64,000 nt of DNA from Pectinophora gossypiella (lineage: Eukaryota > Arthropoda > Insecta > Lepidoptera > Gelechiidae). The first letter of the stretch is position 1; the number at the start of each line of letters is the position of its first letter. The stretch covers positions 15,278,753 to 15,342,752 of the forward strand of contig NC_065420.1 in NCBI RefSeq assembly GCF_024362695.1, given 5' to 3'. A program made the position numbers and the translations under genes. Below are positions 47,705 through 60,141 of this stretch, piece after piece. A model generated the notes under the pieces. The model made no database searches. It saw only the letters and a program-made list of their open reading frames with translations, and was not told the DNA's origin.

Positions 47705-50158
47705 ATGGAAAAAGCGTTCAAAGAATTAATTACCCACGCCGGTAGCCAGGAAACTGGTGAATCCGGTCTAAGGTCCCCAATCGTATGTGGGGGGGACTGC
47801 GACCGCTTCGTAGGCTCACCGAGCCTCCGTGAACCAAGGAGTAATAGGGTAGACTTCTACCCGGCGTTCAACGCCCAACCCGGATGCGACTCTCGCGCGT
47901 CAACACCATCTGCGCTTCCTGAAGCGCGGGTGGTGTTGGAGCGCCTACCAACACCTGACATGACCCCAGCACCCAGTGCTGATGACGCTGCTCCTGGGCC
48001 CAGCTCCCAGGCTGTGCAGCATCGGATCAGTCCTTGCCCCGCTTCGTCTTCGGACGAAGCGAGCAGTCTAAGGACTGTGTGCTCAATGGAGAGCGTGACC
48101 TCCCTTCCGGAGGGCAAGCTGTGGAGAAAGCGAAAGACAGCTTCGCTTTCAGACCCGTCCACTGGCGACGAGGGCCAAGTGTCGGGCACGGCACGCGGCT
48201 CGTCCGTCGTCAAGGCTCGGGCTAAGAGGGGTAGGGGACGTCCTCCCACTACCGGTGAGTACGTTGGCCTCGCCAAAGCCAAGGCCGAACACAATCGCGC
48301 TGTACGCGAAGCGCTCAGGCTTCAGGCTGAGCAAGAGGTGGCCCAAGCGGCCAAAAGAACTTTCTTCTTCCGACGCTCTAATCCGCCGTCGGAGACGGAG
48401 ACTCCACGATTGGACTCGGGCTCAGAAGCCGCCGCACCGACGGCTGCAGAGCTCCATGAAAAGGCGAAAGAGGCAATCGGGATCATCCAGAATGTCGCTG
48501 TGAAATCGGGGCAACTGAAGGGCACGTATGTACGCGCCCTGAAGGATGCCGCACAGCTGATCCGAGAGACTCTGTCTGCCCTGCGCGCTACATCCACTAG
48601 CGATGAAACGCTCAAACTGCAGGAGCAGAACACTCGCCAACAGGCGAAACTAGATTCGCAGCAAAAGGAGATCGATATGCTCCGTGACGAGATGCGCAAA
48701 CTCAAGGACTCTCTGAACGCTTCCCAGAGAATGCCTCCGCCCGCTCCTGAGCCGCTCGCAGAGAGCCCGTGCCCGGAACCGGCCCCGAGAGTTGTGCGCC
48801 CCAAACAGACGATGAGGACAAACCCGCCGCCGCCTGATGGCAGTCGAGCCGTGTCCGAAAAGGACGAGGACCTGGCCTCGCGGATCATTAGCCAAGTTGG
48901 CTTCATGATCAACGCGAGGCTAGCGGGTCTGGAGGACAGGCTCCTGCCTCCTAAGGTGATGCGTCCCCCGCTAGCGGCGGACCGGAAGAATGCGCTCTCC
49001 TACGCAGCTGCGGCCAGGACTCCTACTGCTCCAGAGGAGACCCATGCTGCTTTCGTAGGCAGGAAGACGACCGTCACTGCAGTTGGCACTACACGCGCCA
49101 ATCCGCCAACGGCCTCACGGGGCCCAGTCGCGACTGCAAGTGGCACAACCTCCGTGACCCCCAAGAAGAAGAGGGGTTCCAGGGGGAGAAGAGGGAAGAG
49201 GGCAAGGAATAAAGGCCAAGATGAGGCCCAACCATTGCCTTCTGGGCCCGCCGGCGACGACTGGATAGTTGTTGGCCGAGGCGGGAAGAAGAAAGTGGCT
49301 TCTGCTCGACCGCCACAACGCCCCAAGGCGCCTAAGCTGCACCCACCGCGCACAGCTGCGGTGGTTGTGCAACTGCAGCCAGCGGCCGCGGAGAGTGGAA
49401 CGAGCTACGCGGACATCCTGAGGGAGGCCAAGTCCAAAGTGGACTTGCAGGGCCTCGGCATCTCCAGCCTCAGGATCCGCAAGGCGGCAACCGGTGCGCG
49501 AGTGCTTGAGGTTGCGGGCGCTTCCAGCGCCGAGAAGGCAGACTCCTTGGCTGCGAAGCTGAAGGAGTCTATGAGCGGAGACGTCGTAAAAGTCTCCAGA
49601 CCTACTAAATGCGCTGAGATGCGCATCGTGGGGCTGGATGACTCCGTCTCCGCTGAAGAGGTGGTAGAGGCAGTTGCCAAGGCTGGAGGCTGCACAGTCG
49701 AGAGCGTCAGGGCTGGGGTCATACGCGAAGGAGCAGGCGGTATGGGCTCAATCTTGATAAGCTGCCCCGTAACAGCTGCTAAAAAGGTGGCTCAAGGAGG
49801 TCGCCTCTTGGTGGGCTGGACTTCTGCTCAGGTGAGGGTGCTGGAGCCGCGTCCGCTGAGGTGCTTCCGGTGCCTCGAAGTCGGGCATACGCACGCCCTG
49901 TGCAAGTCCGAGGTGGACCGGAGCACTCAGTGCTTTCGATGCGGCCAAACCGGCCACCAGTCGTCGCAGTGTTCCGCTGCCCCGCATTGCACAGTGTGCG
50001 AGGCGGCGCGTAGACCGGCGGAACACCGATTGGGCAGCTCAACTTGTACTGCTCAATCCAAGAGCAAAAGGAAGGCACGCAGGGGCCCTCAGGCCCAGCC
50101 GCGACCTTCCCGCCCGCAAGCTGCGGGACGTGCCGGGGAACCGATGAGCACCAATTAA
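47705..50158 (+). CDS. ORF1 protein, type 2 (copy of F)
   Basis: 817 aa, same predicted protein as at 17952, complete; TAATG overlap with ORF2. Confidence 0.94.
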   Translation: MEKAFKELITHAGSQETGESGLRSPIVCGGDCDRFVGSPSLREPRSNRVDFYPAFNAQPGCDSRASTPSALPEARVVLERLPTPDMTPAPSADDAAPGPSSQAVQHRISPCPASSSDEASSLRTVCSMESVTSLPEGKLWRKRKTASLSDPSTGDEGQVSGTARGSSVVKARAKRGRGRPPTTGEYVGLAKAKAEHNRAVREALRLQAEQEVAQAAKRTFFFRRSNPPSETETPRLDSGSEAAAPTAAELHEKAKEAIGIIQNVAVKSGQLKGTYVRALKDAAQLIRETLSALRATSTSDETLKLQEQNTRQQAKLDSQQKEIDMLRDEMRKLKDSLNASQRMPPPAPEPLAESPCPEPAPRVVRPKQTMRTNPPPPDGSRAVSEKDEDLASRIISQVGFMINARLAGLEDRLLPPKVMRPPLAADRKNALSYAAAARTPTAPEETHAAFVGRKTTVTAVGTTRANPPTASRGPVATASGTTSVTPKKKRGSRGRRGKRARNKGQDEAQPLPSGPAGDDWIVVGRGGKKKVASARPPQRPKAPKLHPPRTAAVVVQLQPAAAESGTSYADILREAKSKVDLQGLGISSLRIRKAATGARVLEVAGASSAEKADSLAAKLKESMSGDVVKVSRPTKCAEMRIVGLDDSVSAEEVVEAVAKAGGCTVESVRAGVIREGAGGMGSILISCPVTAAKKVAQGGRLLVGWTSAQVRVLEPRPLRCFRCLEVGHTHALCKSEVDRSTQCFRCGQTGHQSSQCSAAPHCTVCEAARRPAEHRLGSSTCTAQSKSKRKARRGPQAQPRPSRPQAAGRAGEPMSTN

Positions 50159-53100
50159 TGGCCCTCAACGTTCTGCAAGCCAACATCAATCACTCTGCCA
50201 GAGCCCAGGATCTGTTGCTCCAGAGCATGGCAGAGTGGTTGATTGATGTGGTGTTTGTCTCAGAACCGTACTCGATTCCGTCCAGAGACAACTGGGTGGG
50301 AGACCGGACTGGCGTTGCGGCGTTGATATCGCGGACGGGGGCGGGATTGCCTCCATTCGAGCACGTTGTGCGAGGTGGAGGTTGTGTCGCTGCCGTCTTA
50401 GGGGACACCACACTGGTCAGTGTGTACTTCTCGCCAAACCGCAGCCTGTCCGACTTTGAGCAGTTCCTGCTCGAGGTCGGTGTGCTTGTGGGGCGGAGAC
50501 GCACTGCCCGTGTGATTGTCGCCGGCGATCTCAACGCCAAGTCAACAGTCTGGGGAAGCCCGTCGACTGACGGCCGAGGAGAGGCGGTGGAAGAGTGGGT
50601 GCTGACCGCCGGATTGACCGTTCTCAACCGTGGATCGGTGAACACGTGCGTGCGGCAACAGGGCGGCTCTATCGTGGACGTAACGTTCGCGGACGCCGCC
50701 CTGGCGCGCTGTGTTCAGAGCTGGGAAGTGCAGGAGGAAGCGGAGACGCTGTCGGATCACCTGTATATCCGTTTCAGTGTCTCCGCACTCCCTGGTACCC
50801 CGACGAGCCCGATCCCAGTTCCGGAGGAGAACGGTCCCAAGTGGGCGTTAAAGCGGCTCGATTACGATGCCCTCGAGGAGGCCACCATTGTCGAGGCTTG
50901 GCTGCAGCCCGACTGTGTGCCGGAGGTCGAGCAGGAGACCGAGGCGATTCAGCAGGCGATGACGAGGGTGTGCGACGCCTGCATGCCCCGCGTCAGAGCG
51001 CTTCCCTCACGACGAGCTGTATACTGGTGGTCCGCGGAACTCACGCGGCTTAGGCAAGCCTGCGTCGAGGCGAGACGCCAGTATACAAGGAGTCGAAGGC
51101 GGCGCATCAGGGACGAAGAGGTCTTGGCGCGAGCCGAAGCGTCCTATAGGGAGGCCAAGAGGGCTCTGCAGGTAGCCATTGCTGAGGCCAAAGATGCGGC
51201 GGAACGGGAGATGCTGGATTCTCTGGATGTCGATCCGTGGGGGAGGCCGTACAAGATGGTGAGGCGCAAGCTTCGACCGTGGGCCCCACCACTTACACAG
51301 AGTCTTCAGCCACAGCTCGTGAGCCGCGTCGTGTCCGCCCTGTTTCCCGACAGGGCCGAGCACACGCCCCCAGCAATGGTGCTGCAAGACGGCACGGCAG
51401 ATGCCGAGGACGAGGAGGTGATTCCACCTGTAAGCGAGGCCGAATTGGAGGTTGCAGTGCGGAGACTGCAGGCCAAGAACACCGCCCCGGGCCTTGATGG
51501 CATACCGGGGCGTGTCTGGGTCCTCGCTTTACGGGTGGAAGGCGGTCTTGGGCCGAGGTTGAGGGACCTCTTCACGGGGTGTTTAGTGAGAGGTCACTTC
51601 CCTCGCCGGTGGAAGACTGGAAAGCTCGTCCTTATTCGCAAGGAGGGCCGACCTGCTGACTCCCCGTCTGCTTACAGGCCTATTGTCCTGCTGGACGAAG
51701 CCAGCAAGTTGCTGGAGCGAGTAATCGCCGCTCGTCTGATCGAGCACTTGGAGGTTGTCGGTCCGGACCTGAGCGCATGCCAGTTCGGTTTCCGCAGGGG
51801 CAGATCCACCATCGACGCAATCGCGCGGGTGAGGGCCCTAGCGGACGCCGCTGTAGCTCAGGGGGAGGTCGTCTTGGCGGTGTCTCTGGACATCGCCAAC
51901 GCCTTCAACACCCTGCCCTGGAGCTGCATCAGGGAAGCGCTCAGGTACCACAAGGTGCCCCCGTACCTCCGCCGGTTGCTGGCGGCATACCTCTCCGTGA
52001 GGGCCGTTAGCTTCCCGGCGTCCGAGGGATGGCGAGAGTGGTCAGTGTCGTGCGGTGTCCCACAGGGTTCGGTCCTCGGTCCGCTCCTGTGGAACATTGG
52101 CTACGACTGGGTGCTGCGTGGAGCGAATGTCCGAGGGGTCGACGTAACTTGTTACGCCGACGATACCCTCGTGACGGCTCGAAGCAGCACGTTCCGGGAG
52201 GCCGCCATTCTCGCCACGGCGGGTGTGGCCCATGTGGTGGGCAAGATCCGGAGCCTGGGGTTGGAGGTGGCTCTGACTAAGTCGGAAGCCATTTTCTTCC
52301 ACGGCCCCCGTGCGGCGCCACCGGCTGGTGCGCATATAGTGGTGGGGGGAGTCTCCATCGGCGTCAAATCGACGATGCGATACCTGGGCCTCGTCCTGGA
52401 CAGCCGGTGGAACTTCCGCGCACACTTTACCGGGCTAGCGCCGAGGCTGATTGCGGCCGCTGGCGCGCTCAGTCGGCTACTTCCAAACATTGGAGGACCG
52501 AAGGTGGGCTGCCGTCGACTTTATTGTGGTGTGGTAAGGTCGATGGCATTATACGGAGCCCCCATCTGGGTGGACGCCCTGAGCGCCCACAATAGGGCTC
52601 TGCTGAGACGGCCTCAAAGGGCCATGGCCACAAGAGTGGTGAGGGGGTACCGTACCATCTCGTTCGAGGCTGCCTGCGCCTTGGCCGGTACCCCCCCATG
52701 GGAGCTGGACGCCAAAGTTCTGGCCGGTGTGTACAGACACACGGCTCGAGCGCGTGCCGATGGTGGAGCGCCATCTCCGGAGGAGATCTCGAGACTGAGA
52801 CTTAACGCTCGTCGAGATACCCTTCTGAGATGGTCGCGAGCCCTGGAGGCGCCGAGTGCTGGCCACAGAACGGTCACAGCAATCCGGCCGTTCTGGAAGA
52901 ATGGGCCGAGAGACGGTTCGGTGCGCTCTCTTTCCGCCTGACGCAGGTCCTCTCGGGGCACGGCTGCTTCGGCAGGTACCTGTGCAGGGTCGCGGGAAGA
53001 GAGCCGACCTCGGACTGCCACCATTGCGGTGCCGCCGATGATACGGCGGATCACACCCTCGCCGCATGCCCTGAATGGGCTGAGCCGCGGTCGCGACTCA

Positions 53101-53315
53101 GGTGCGTGGTCGGCCAGGACCTGTCCCTGCCTGCCGTGGTCTCGGCCATGGTCGGTAGTGAGAGGGCTTGGAGAGCGGTATACTCCTTCTGCGAGGACGT
53201 GGTGGCGCAGAAGGAGGCCGCCGAGAGGTCGCGGGAGGCCGATCCTGCGTCCGACCCGATCCGTCGGACTCGGGTGGGACGGAGAAGGTTGGCGCATGAT
53301 CGGCGCGTCCCGTAA
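50158..53315 (+). pseudogene. ORF2, type 2 (copy of F), one 1-nt deletion
   Basis: Same as F ORF2 through endonuclease, RT and YADD. At 52888-52889 a run of three C in F (23131 region) has only two, so the frame ends early at 52941 and the last ~140 residues with the C-terminal zinc motif fall in another frame to 53315. A single-base loss in a homopolymer of an otherwise same sequence may well be a sequencing error. Confidence 0.92.
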
Positions 53316-53650
53316 GTGGGGATGCTGGTGACGGATGCGGGGGGCGTCCGTCACTGGCACTCAGTCCCCGTGTTGGTAGGCGTGCGTGTGTTCCGCGCGC
53401 CACTAACGATTGAGAGCACCACAGTGCTCACCGAGCCGGGTCCGTATGGACACCGCCTGGGAGTTGCGGAAGTATGCGGGCGCGTCCCCGTGGCTCCCAC
53501 ACAGGCGGCAAGATGAACACCGTTGGGTTTTAGTGGGTAGGCGGGATACTTGAGATCCTGGAGTCCCACATAACCCGTCGTCATCCCCATGGCGGCGGGT
53601 ATGCGTAACTGCATTTCCCAACGTTAAAAAAAAAAAAAAAAAAAAAAAAA

Positions 53651-53694
53651 GGTTAGGTTAGGTTAGGTTAGGTTAGGTTAGGTTAGGTTAGGTT
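53651..53694 (+). repeat. (TTAGG)n array
   Basis: 44 nt, same as after F. Confidence 0.96.
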
Positions 53695-54208
53695 CCCGTG
53701 TGGAGTTGCTGATCTCCCATCGGGCGCGTCCCCAGGTGGCGGATAGGGGAATGCCCTCCCAGTAATGGGGGGGTACCGGCTTCGGCCGGCGCGGACCAAA
53801 ACAGCGTGGTGGAGTCGCTCTCGCTCGTGGCCCTCTGCAGGGACGAGGTGGTGCGCAGAGTGGACACAGGAGGGCGACTATCCGACGGCGTCTCTGGCTT
53901 CGGCCAGACGACAGGGGCTTCGGCTCCACCGTTGGCAGGGGCGGCGGGTCCGGCAGCAATGCCGGGCAATGGCTTCGGCCACCGTCGGTCCGACCCGTAG
54001 CCCAGACGCAATGCTGTCTGGAACGGGGGCCGCCTCCGCATTGAGCGGAGGGGGCCGCGAGGAAGACAACCTCTGAAAAAATCACCGAAAGCCTAAGTTT
54101 GTGGTGCCCGGCGAGGGGCTGTATGGCTTGACGTTTCAGGCCGTTAGGGCACCCCAGGGAGCTCACCCTGGTTAATAAAAGAGACCGCCTGCTGAGGTAC
54201 AGCTAAAA

Positions 54209-56703
54209 ATGAAGAAAGCGATCAAAGAATTAATTACCCACGCCGGTAGCCAGGAAACTGGTGAATCCGGTCTAAGGTCCCCGATCGTATGTGGGGGGGG
54301 ACTGCGACCGCTTCGTGGGCTCACAGAGCTCCCGTCAAACCGAATGTGACCCGGCGCTCGTCGCCAACAACCCTGGACATGACTCTCGCGCGTCAACACC
54401 ATCTGCGCTTTCCGAAGCGCGGGTGGTGCTGGAGCGCCTAACCCCGGACTTGACACCAAGCACCAAGTGCTAAGATTGCTGCCCCTGGGCCAAGTGCCCA
54501 GAGGCGATCGAGACGAACCGGTCCTAGCCTTGTTTCATCTTCGGATGAAACAAGTAGCCTACGGACCGTATGCTCCATGGAGAGCGTGGCCTCCCTCCCA
54601 GAGGGCACACTGTGGCGTAAGCGGAAAACAGTCGTGCTCTCGGACCCGTCCTCAGACGAGGGGGACCGAGCTTCGGTAACGGAGCTCGGTTCACCCGTCA
54701 TGAGGGCGCGGGCCAAGCGAGGTAGAGGTCGCCCTCCAACCACTGGGGAATACGTTGGCCTTGCCAGGGCCAAAGCGGAGCTCAACCGCGCCATGCGGGA
54801 GGAGCTCTTGCTTCAGGCCGAGAAGGAGGTGGCCGAATCGGCCAAGAAGGTCTTCTGCCTCCGAAGCTCCGGCACACTGCCGGATGCTGACGCGGAGTCT
54901 GCGGGACGCGATCCCGACGCAGATCCTGGTACAGAAACGGTCGCCGATCTGTACCAGAGGGCGAAAGACGCGGCCGCGGTGGTCGAGAACGTGGCTGCCA
55001 AGTCAGGTCGACTGAAGGGCACCTTCGTTCGCGCCCTCAAGGACTCCGCGAAGCTGATCGTCCAGGTGCTGGACGTTCTCCGCTCCACAACGGCGAACGA
55101 GGAGACGCGCAGTCTGCAGGCCCAGAACTCCCGCCTGCAGAAAGCGCTGGACGATCAGCAGAAGGAGATAGAGAGCCTTCGGCTGGAGATGCGTCAAATG
55201 AGAAACTCATTTGGCGCGTCTCAGGATATGACGCAGCCGGCTACAGCGCCTGCACCTCTAATGGAGACCTCGCCTGTCTCCGAGAGCCCGCTCCCGGAGC
55301 CGGCCCCTAGAGAAGTGCGCGCCAAGCCGGCCAAAAGAACAGACCCGCCGCCGCCGGAGAGCAGTCGAGCCGTGTCTGATAAAGACGAGGACCTTGCCGC
55401 GCGAATCATCAGCCAAGTTGGCTTTTTGGTTGACGCGAAACTGGCAGGTCTGGAGGACAGGCTCCTGCCTCCGAAGGTGTTACGCCCACCACTTGCGGCG
55501 GACCGCAGAAATGCGGCAACGTATGCGGCTGCGGCCAGGACTCCCGCTGTACCAGCGAAGACCCCCGCCGTAGCCGCACCCAAGACGAAGAAGAAGGTGA
55601 CTGCCACCGCAGCCGGCACTACACGTGCCACGCCGCCCGCGGCCTCTCAAGGCCCAGCCGCGGCTGCTAGTGGCCTCACCTCCACACCTTCCCTAAGAAG
55701 AAAAAAAAAGAAGAGGGGTTCTAGGGGAAGGAAGAAGGGAAAGAAGAAGGCAGGGACCGGCGGCCAAGTCGAGGCCCAATCCCGACCTTCTGGGTCTGCT
55801 GGCGACGGCTGGACCACCGTCGGCCAAGGCCGGAGGAAGAAGGCGGCTCCTCAACAGCCACAACGCCCCAAGGTGCCCAAAATGCGCACGCCCCGCACAG
55901 CGGCGGTTGTGCTGCATTTGCAGCCGGCGGCAGTGGAGGGCGGTACCACGTACGCGGATGTCTTGAGGGTGGCTAAGGCAAAGGTCAATCTCCAGAGCCT
56001 GGGGATAGCCAACCTCAAGATCCGCAAGGCGATGACGGGTGCAAGAGTGCTGGAGCTCGCGGGCGCCATGAGCGCCGAGAAGGCAGACACCCTGGCTGAA
56101 AAGCTCAGGGAGTCAGTGAGCGGGGACGTAGTGAAAGTCTCCAGGCCCATCAAACGCGCAGATATGCGCATTGTGGGCCTGGACGACTCCGTCACCGCTC
56201 AAGATGTGGTGGAGGCAGTGGCCACGGCCGGCGGATGTGCGACGGACGCCATCAAGGCCGGTGTCATCCGCGAAGGCGCGGGTGGCATGGGCTCTCTGAT
56301 GGTGAGCTGCCCTGTAGCAGTCGCTAAAAGGGTGGCTAAGGGTCGCCTCCTGGTCGGCTGGACCTCTGCCCAGGTGAAAGTGCTGGAGCCGCGTCCGCTG
56401 CGGTGCTTCCGATGCCACGAAACCGGACATGCGCACGCCATGTGCGAGTCCGAGGTGGACCGGAGCACCCAGTGTTTCAGATGCGGCCAAACCGGCCACA
56501 AGTCCTCACAGTGTTCCGCTCCCCCGCACTGCACAGTGTGCGAGGCGGCGAGAAGACCGGCGGAACACCGTCTGGGCAGTTCAATATGTACTGCCCAGTC
56601 GAGGAGCAAGCGGAAGGTTCGCGATGGCCCTCAGGCCTCTTCGCGACCTTCCCGCCCGCAGGCCGCGGGACGTGTCGGGGCTGAGCCCATGAACACGAAC
56701 TGA
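54209..56703 (+). pseudogene. ORF1, type 2 (copy of G), two frameshifts near the start
   Basis: From ATG 54209 the frame breaks at a G run (54293-54300, one G more than G) and at 54458-54459 (one A more). After that it is open without interruption to 56703, including the place where copy 1 is broken. AT-hook-like core, coiled coil, RRM-like region and zinc motifs are all in one frame. A protein from the first good internal ATG (54577) would be 708 aa. Confidence 0.88.
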
Positions 56704-57212
56704 CGGCTCTGTGTGGTGTGGTGATGGTCTCGGTTTCGCCCCGTGCAAACGGGGCGGGAGACCAGACCAGCTTGCGTGAGGGAATTTCACTCCCACCACG
56801 GATTCGGTTTCGGGGCGGGGATGGCGGGCGGATGTCGGCCATCTTTCGCCCAAAAACCGATGCGGGTCTCACCCTGTGTGCACTGGACTAGAGGAGGAGG
56901 GCACATAAGGGGGAGACCCAGAGAGCCACGGGCGGCAGACTCGGGGGAGTCTGTCGTTCCAACAACAACCGGCTCGAGTAGGCGTTGCGTGCGTGTTCCG
57001 CGCACGCCACTCACGACGAGGCGAGGCCTCCCAGGCCAACCACTGCCGGGTCGCGGAAGTATGCTTCGGCGATTCCCGGGTCCGGGCACCACAGTGGACA
57101 AGTAGGAACACCGTTGGGTTTTAGTGGTATACCGGGTGGCAACACCCGGGGAGTCCCACATAACCACGTCGCCCCCCCCGGTGGCGTGGTATGCGTAAAG
57201 CATTTCCCAACG

Positions 57213-57214
<2 letters not shown>
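56704..57214 (+). promoter_or_regulatory. ORF2 relic and 3' UTR of G2
   Basis: Same deleted endonuclease remnant and GGTCTC/GAGACC hairpin as in G, followed by the terminal helices. No frame. Confidence 0.6.
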
Positions 57215-57267
<53 letters not shown>

Positions 57268-57269
<2 letters not shown>

Positions 57270-57331
57270 TTAGGTTAGGTTAGGTTAGGTTAGGTTAGGT
57301 TAGGTTAGGTTAGGTTAGGTTAGGTTAGGTT
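57268..57331 (+). repeat. (TTAGG)n array
   Basis: 64 nt; two units longer than its partner at 27517-27570. Confidence 0.96.
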
Positions 57332-57492
57332 TCGCGGAAGTATGCTTCGGCGATTCCCGGGTCCTGGCACCACAGTGGACAAGTAGGAACACCGTTGGGT
57401 TTTAGTGGGTATACCGGTGGCAACACCCGGGGAGTCCCACATAACCACGTCGCCCCCCCGGGCGGCGTGGTATGCGTAAAGCATTTCCAACG

Positions 57493-57523
<31 letters not shown>
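57332..57523 (+). mobile_element. Element H2: 3' UTR scrap, copy of H
   Basis: Same truncation point as H, with two single-base losses, and a 29-nt poly(A). Confidence 0.92.
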
Positions 57524-57525
<2 letters not shown>

Positions 57526-57622
57526 TTAGGTTAGGTTAGGTTAGGTTAGGTTAGGTTAGGTTAGGTTAGGTTAGGTTAGGTTAGGTTAGGTTAGGTTAGG
57601 TAAGGTTAGGTTAGGTTAGGTT
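57524..57622 (+). repeat. (TTAGG)n array with one variant unit
   Basis: 99 nt; one unit near 57602 reads TAAGG instead of TTAGG. Confidence 0.95.
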
Positions 57623-59461
57623 CCCCCGAGGAGGCGGTGTCCGCTATACGAACCCGGACTACATCGGAGGAAGTGCGGCGGTTGGAGACTGCCAACGCTA
57701 AGCTAGCGAGGGAGGTCGCGACTTGCGTCGCGACCTTCAGGAGCTGCGGCAGCGTCCAACCCAGTCCTCGGAGCCTAGCCTCCGCCAGCTACTGGAGGAG
57801 ACGGCCCGCGCCAATGCCGAGATGTTCGGCAATATGCTGAACGCTCGGCTGGCCGGCATCGAGGGCCGTCTCCTTCCCGAGCCCCGTATGAGGCCCCCGC
57901 TTGCAGCGGACGTCAGGACTGCCAGGGCAAACCCCGCTGCCAAAGAGCCAGCAGGGGCCCCGGTCGCCTCCACAAGCGGCAGTGGCCGCCCCTTGACAGG
58001 ACCAGGCGCAGAACCAAAGCCTGTCAAAGAGGCTCCCACAAACAGCCAGGCCTCTTCTGCTCCCCCTTCTTCGGGAAAGAAGGGGAAAAGCAAGAAGAAA
58101 AGTCTGGCTGCACAGGAGGCAGCAGAGGCTCGGCGCCAGCCTGCCCCTGCACCAACGGCGGAGCCGTGGACCGCTGTTGTTGGCCGAAAGGCAAAAAAAC
58201 AAGGCGGCCAAAGCGGCCAAAGCGGCCAAAGAGCCGCTAAAGCCTCGGCCCACGGCCCAGAAGAGGGCAAAGCTCCGGACACCAAGAACGGCAGCGGTAT
58301 CGCTGACCTTGGTGCCCGGAGTCGAGGAGAGAGGCGTAACATACGCCTCGATCCTCTCCGACGCCAAGCGGCGCGTCTCCCTCGCTGACCTCGGAATCAG
58401 CAACATGCGGTTCCGCAGGGCGGCGACGGGTGCGCGCCTGCTTGAGATCGGAGGGGAGGACTCGGCGGCGAAGGCGGACTCCCTCGCTAAGAAGCTGAGG
58501 GAGGTCCTCAGCCCGGAAGCGGTCAGGGTCGTCCGCCCAGTGAAGCGCGCGGAAATCCGCGTCACTGGGCTGGACGACTCAGCCGACGCCATTGAGGTGG
58601 CTGATGCTGTGGCCAAGGAAGGAGGGTGCGCGGTCGAAGACCTCAAGTATGGTCGAATCGTCGTTGGGCCGAGAGGTGATGGCTCCCTCTGGCTCAGCTG
58701 TCCTGTCGCGGCCGCCAGGAGGCTGTCCGACTCTGGCCGACTACTGGTCGGGTGGACGTCGGCCAGAGTAAGCTCCTCGACTCCAGACCGGCACGGTGTT
58801 ACCGCTGTCTGGAGCCCGGGCACCTCGGAGTCAAGTGCTCGTGCGAGGTTGACCGCAGCAAGCTCTGCTTCCGCTGCGGCCAACCCGACCACAAGGCGCG
58901 GGACTGCTTGGCCGAGCCCCACTGCCCCGTCTGTGAGACGGCAGGCAAGCCGGCGGCTCACACCCGTCGGCGGCAGCGGATGTATTTTCTGCTGCAAAAA
59001 GCCGGCAGTCAAAGGTCCGAAGACGGTTGCGCCTAAGCGAAAGGCGAAAAAGCGCAAGGCCAAGAGGGCCGGGGCGGAGCAGATGGACACCGTTCCATAA
59101 ACGGACAGAGCTCCGCTCTAAAGGGGACCTGTGGACGGTGGTCGGGGGACCGCCGTCCACAATATAGGTCCCGTGCTGTAGGGCTGCCCAAGTGTTCCGG
59201 GCAGCCCTCGGCGGTGGGGGAGGCGCTTGATGCGCTCCCATAGGCGCTGGGCCCAAGAGGGCATCCGCCGGCGGGGACGCGGTTGTGTGCAGTTGCGTTC
59301 CCGTGTCCCCGCCACATGGCGGCGAGGAGGAACACCGTTGGGTTTTAGTGGGTATACCGGCTTTTCCGGGGAGTCCCACATAACCACGTCGTCCCCCCGG
59401 GCGGCGTGGTATGCGTAACGCATTTCCCAACGTTATAAAAAAAAAAAAAAAAAAAAAAAAA
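57623..59461 (+). mobile_element. Element I2: copy of I, ORF1-only
   Basis: Same 5' truncation as I, 3' UTR 59101-59436, poly(A) 59437-59461. Confidence 0.92.
57625..59100 (+). pseudogene. ORF1, truncated and frameshifted (copy of I)
   Basis: Against I it has about six single-base indels: lost C near 57719, extra A in the run 58193-58199, lost G near 58769, extra base near 58962, extra T near 58986, lost C near 58996. The frame is therefore split in several pieces. TAA then ACG at the end, as in E and I. Confidence 0.88.
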
Positions 59462-59470
59462 GGTTAGGTT
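59462..59470 (+). repeat. minimal telomeric spacer GGTTAGGTT
   Basis: 9 nt between I2 and J2. Confidence 0.95.
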
Positions 59471-59583
59471 CCCCCCCCAATGGGTTCTCGCCTTGTCGTG
59501 GCGGGGGGGCTCAGTAGCTGTGGAAGTGATTGGAAATGCCGCTTACTCCATATCACTTCCACAGTGTAGCTAAGAAGAACCCA
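59471..59583 (+). ncRNA. HDV-like ribozyme, copy of that of J (predicted)
   Basis: Same helices as J; P4 13 pairs intact, C59570-T-A-A in J4/2. One change just before it (GTGTAGCTAAG for GTGAAGCTAAG) lies outside the helices. Confidence 0.78.
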
Positions 59584-60141
59584 ACGCGCGGCGGGTCCGA
59601 TCAGATAACTCTGGGCGGGCAACGGCTTCGGCCACCGTCGGGCAACCCGTAAGCCTGCACTTGGTGGGGTCGCAGGAACGGGGGCCGCCTTCACACTGAG
59701 TGGAGGGGGCTGCGAGGAGATAACCTCTATAAAAAATCCGCAGGGAGGAGGCGAATTCCGCCTTCGCGCGGCTGGTTCGTCGGTCGTCAATGTACGGCTG
59801 GCGGACAGGCTTCGGCCACAGTCGGGCGAACCTGTTACCCTGACTTGCGGTGGTCATGTCTCGCGGCATGTCTCAGGGCCAGGGGGGCTTGCCTTATCCG
59901 GCCGGCCCCGAGAGGAGTAAACCTCACTAAAAAATCTCCAAAGTCTCACGTTGGGGCACCTTCGGGTCTTGCGCGGCGTGAGGCGCCTGTTACAGGTGGC
60001 GGAGGGGATACCTCCGGCAGCGAGCGGCCATCGCTGGGGCACCGCCCGACCCCCCAGGCGGATTAGGGTTACCCGGGTACAGAGGGCACTGCCCGGGTGG
60101 ACTGAATATTTCCCTCACACTCGTGGGATCAATTAAAAACT
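59584..60141 (+). promoter_or_regulatory. 5' UTR of J2
   Basis: Same hairpin + A-run modules as in J, with a few substitutions. Confidence 0.5.

Larger units (their letters stand above)
47192..53650 (+). mobile_element. Element F2: copy of F, ORF2 frameshifted
   Basis: 5' UTR 47192-47704 (one substitution near 47389 against F), ORF1 47705-50158, ORF2 50158-53315 with a 1-nt deletion, 3' UTR to 53625, poly(A) 53626-53650. Confidence 0.94.
53695..57267 (+). mobile_element. Element G2: copy of G
   Basis: 5' UTR 53695-54208, ORF1 54209-56703 (frameshifted), ORF2 relic with ACG at 56703-56705, 3' UTR to 57214, poly(A) 57215-57267. The 3' end has a lost G and other small changes against G. Confidence 0.92.
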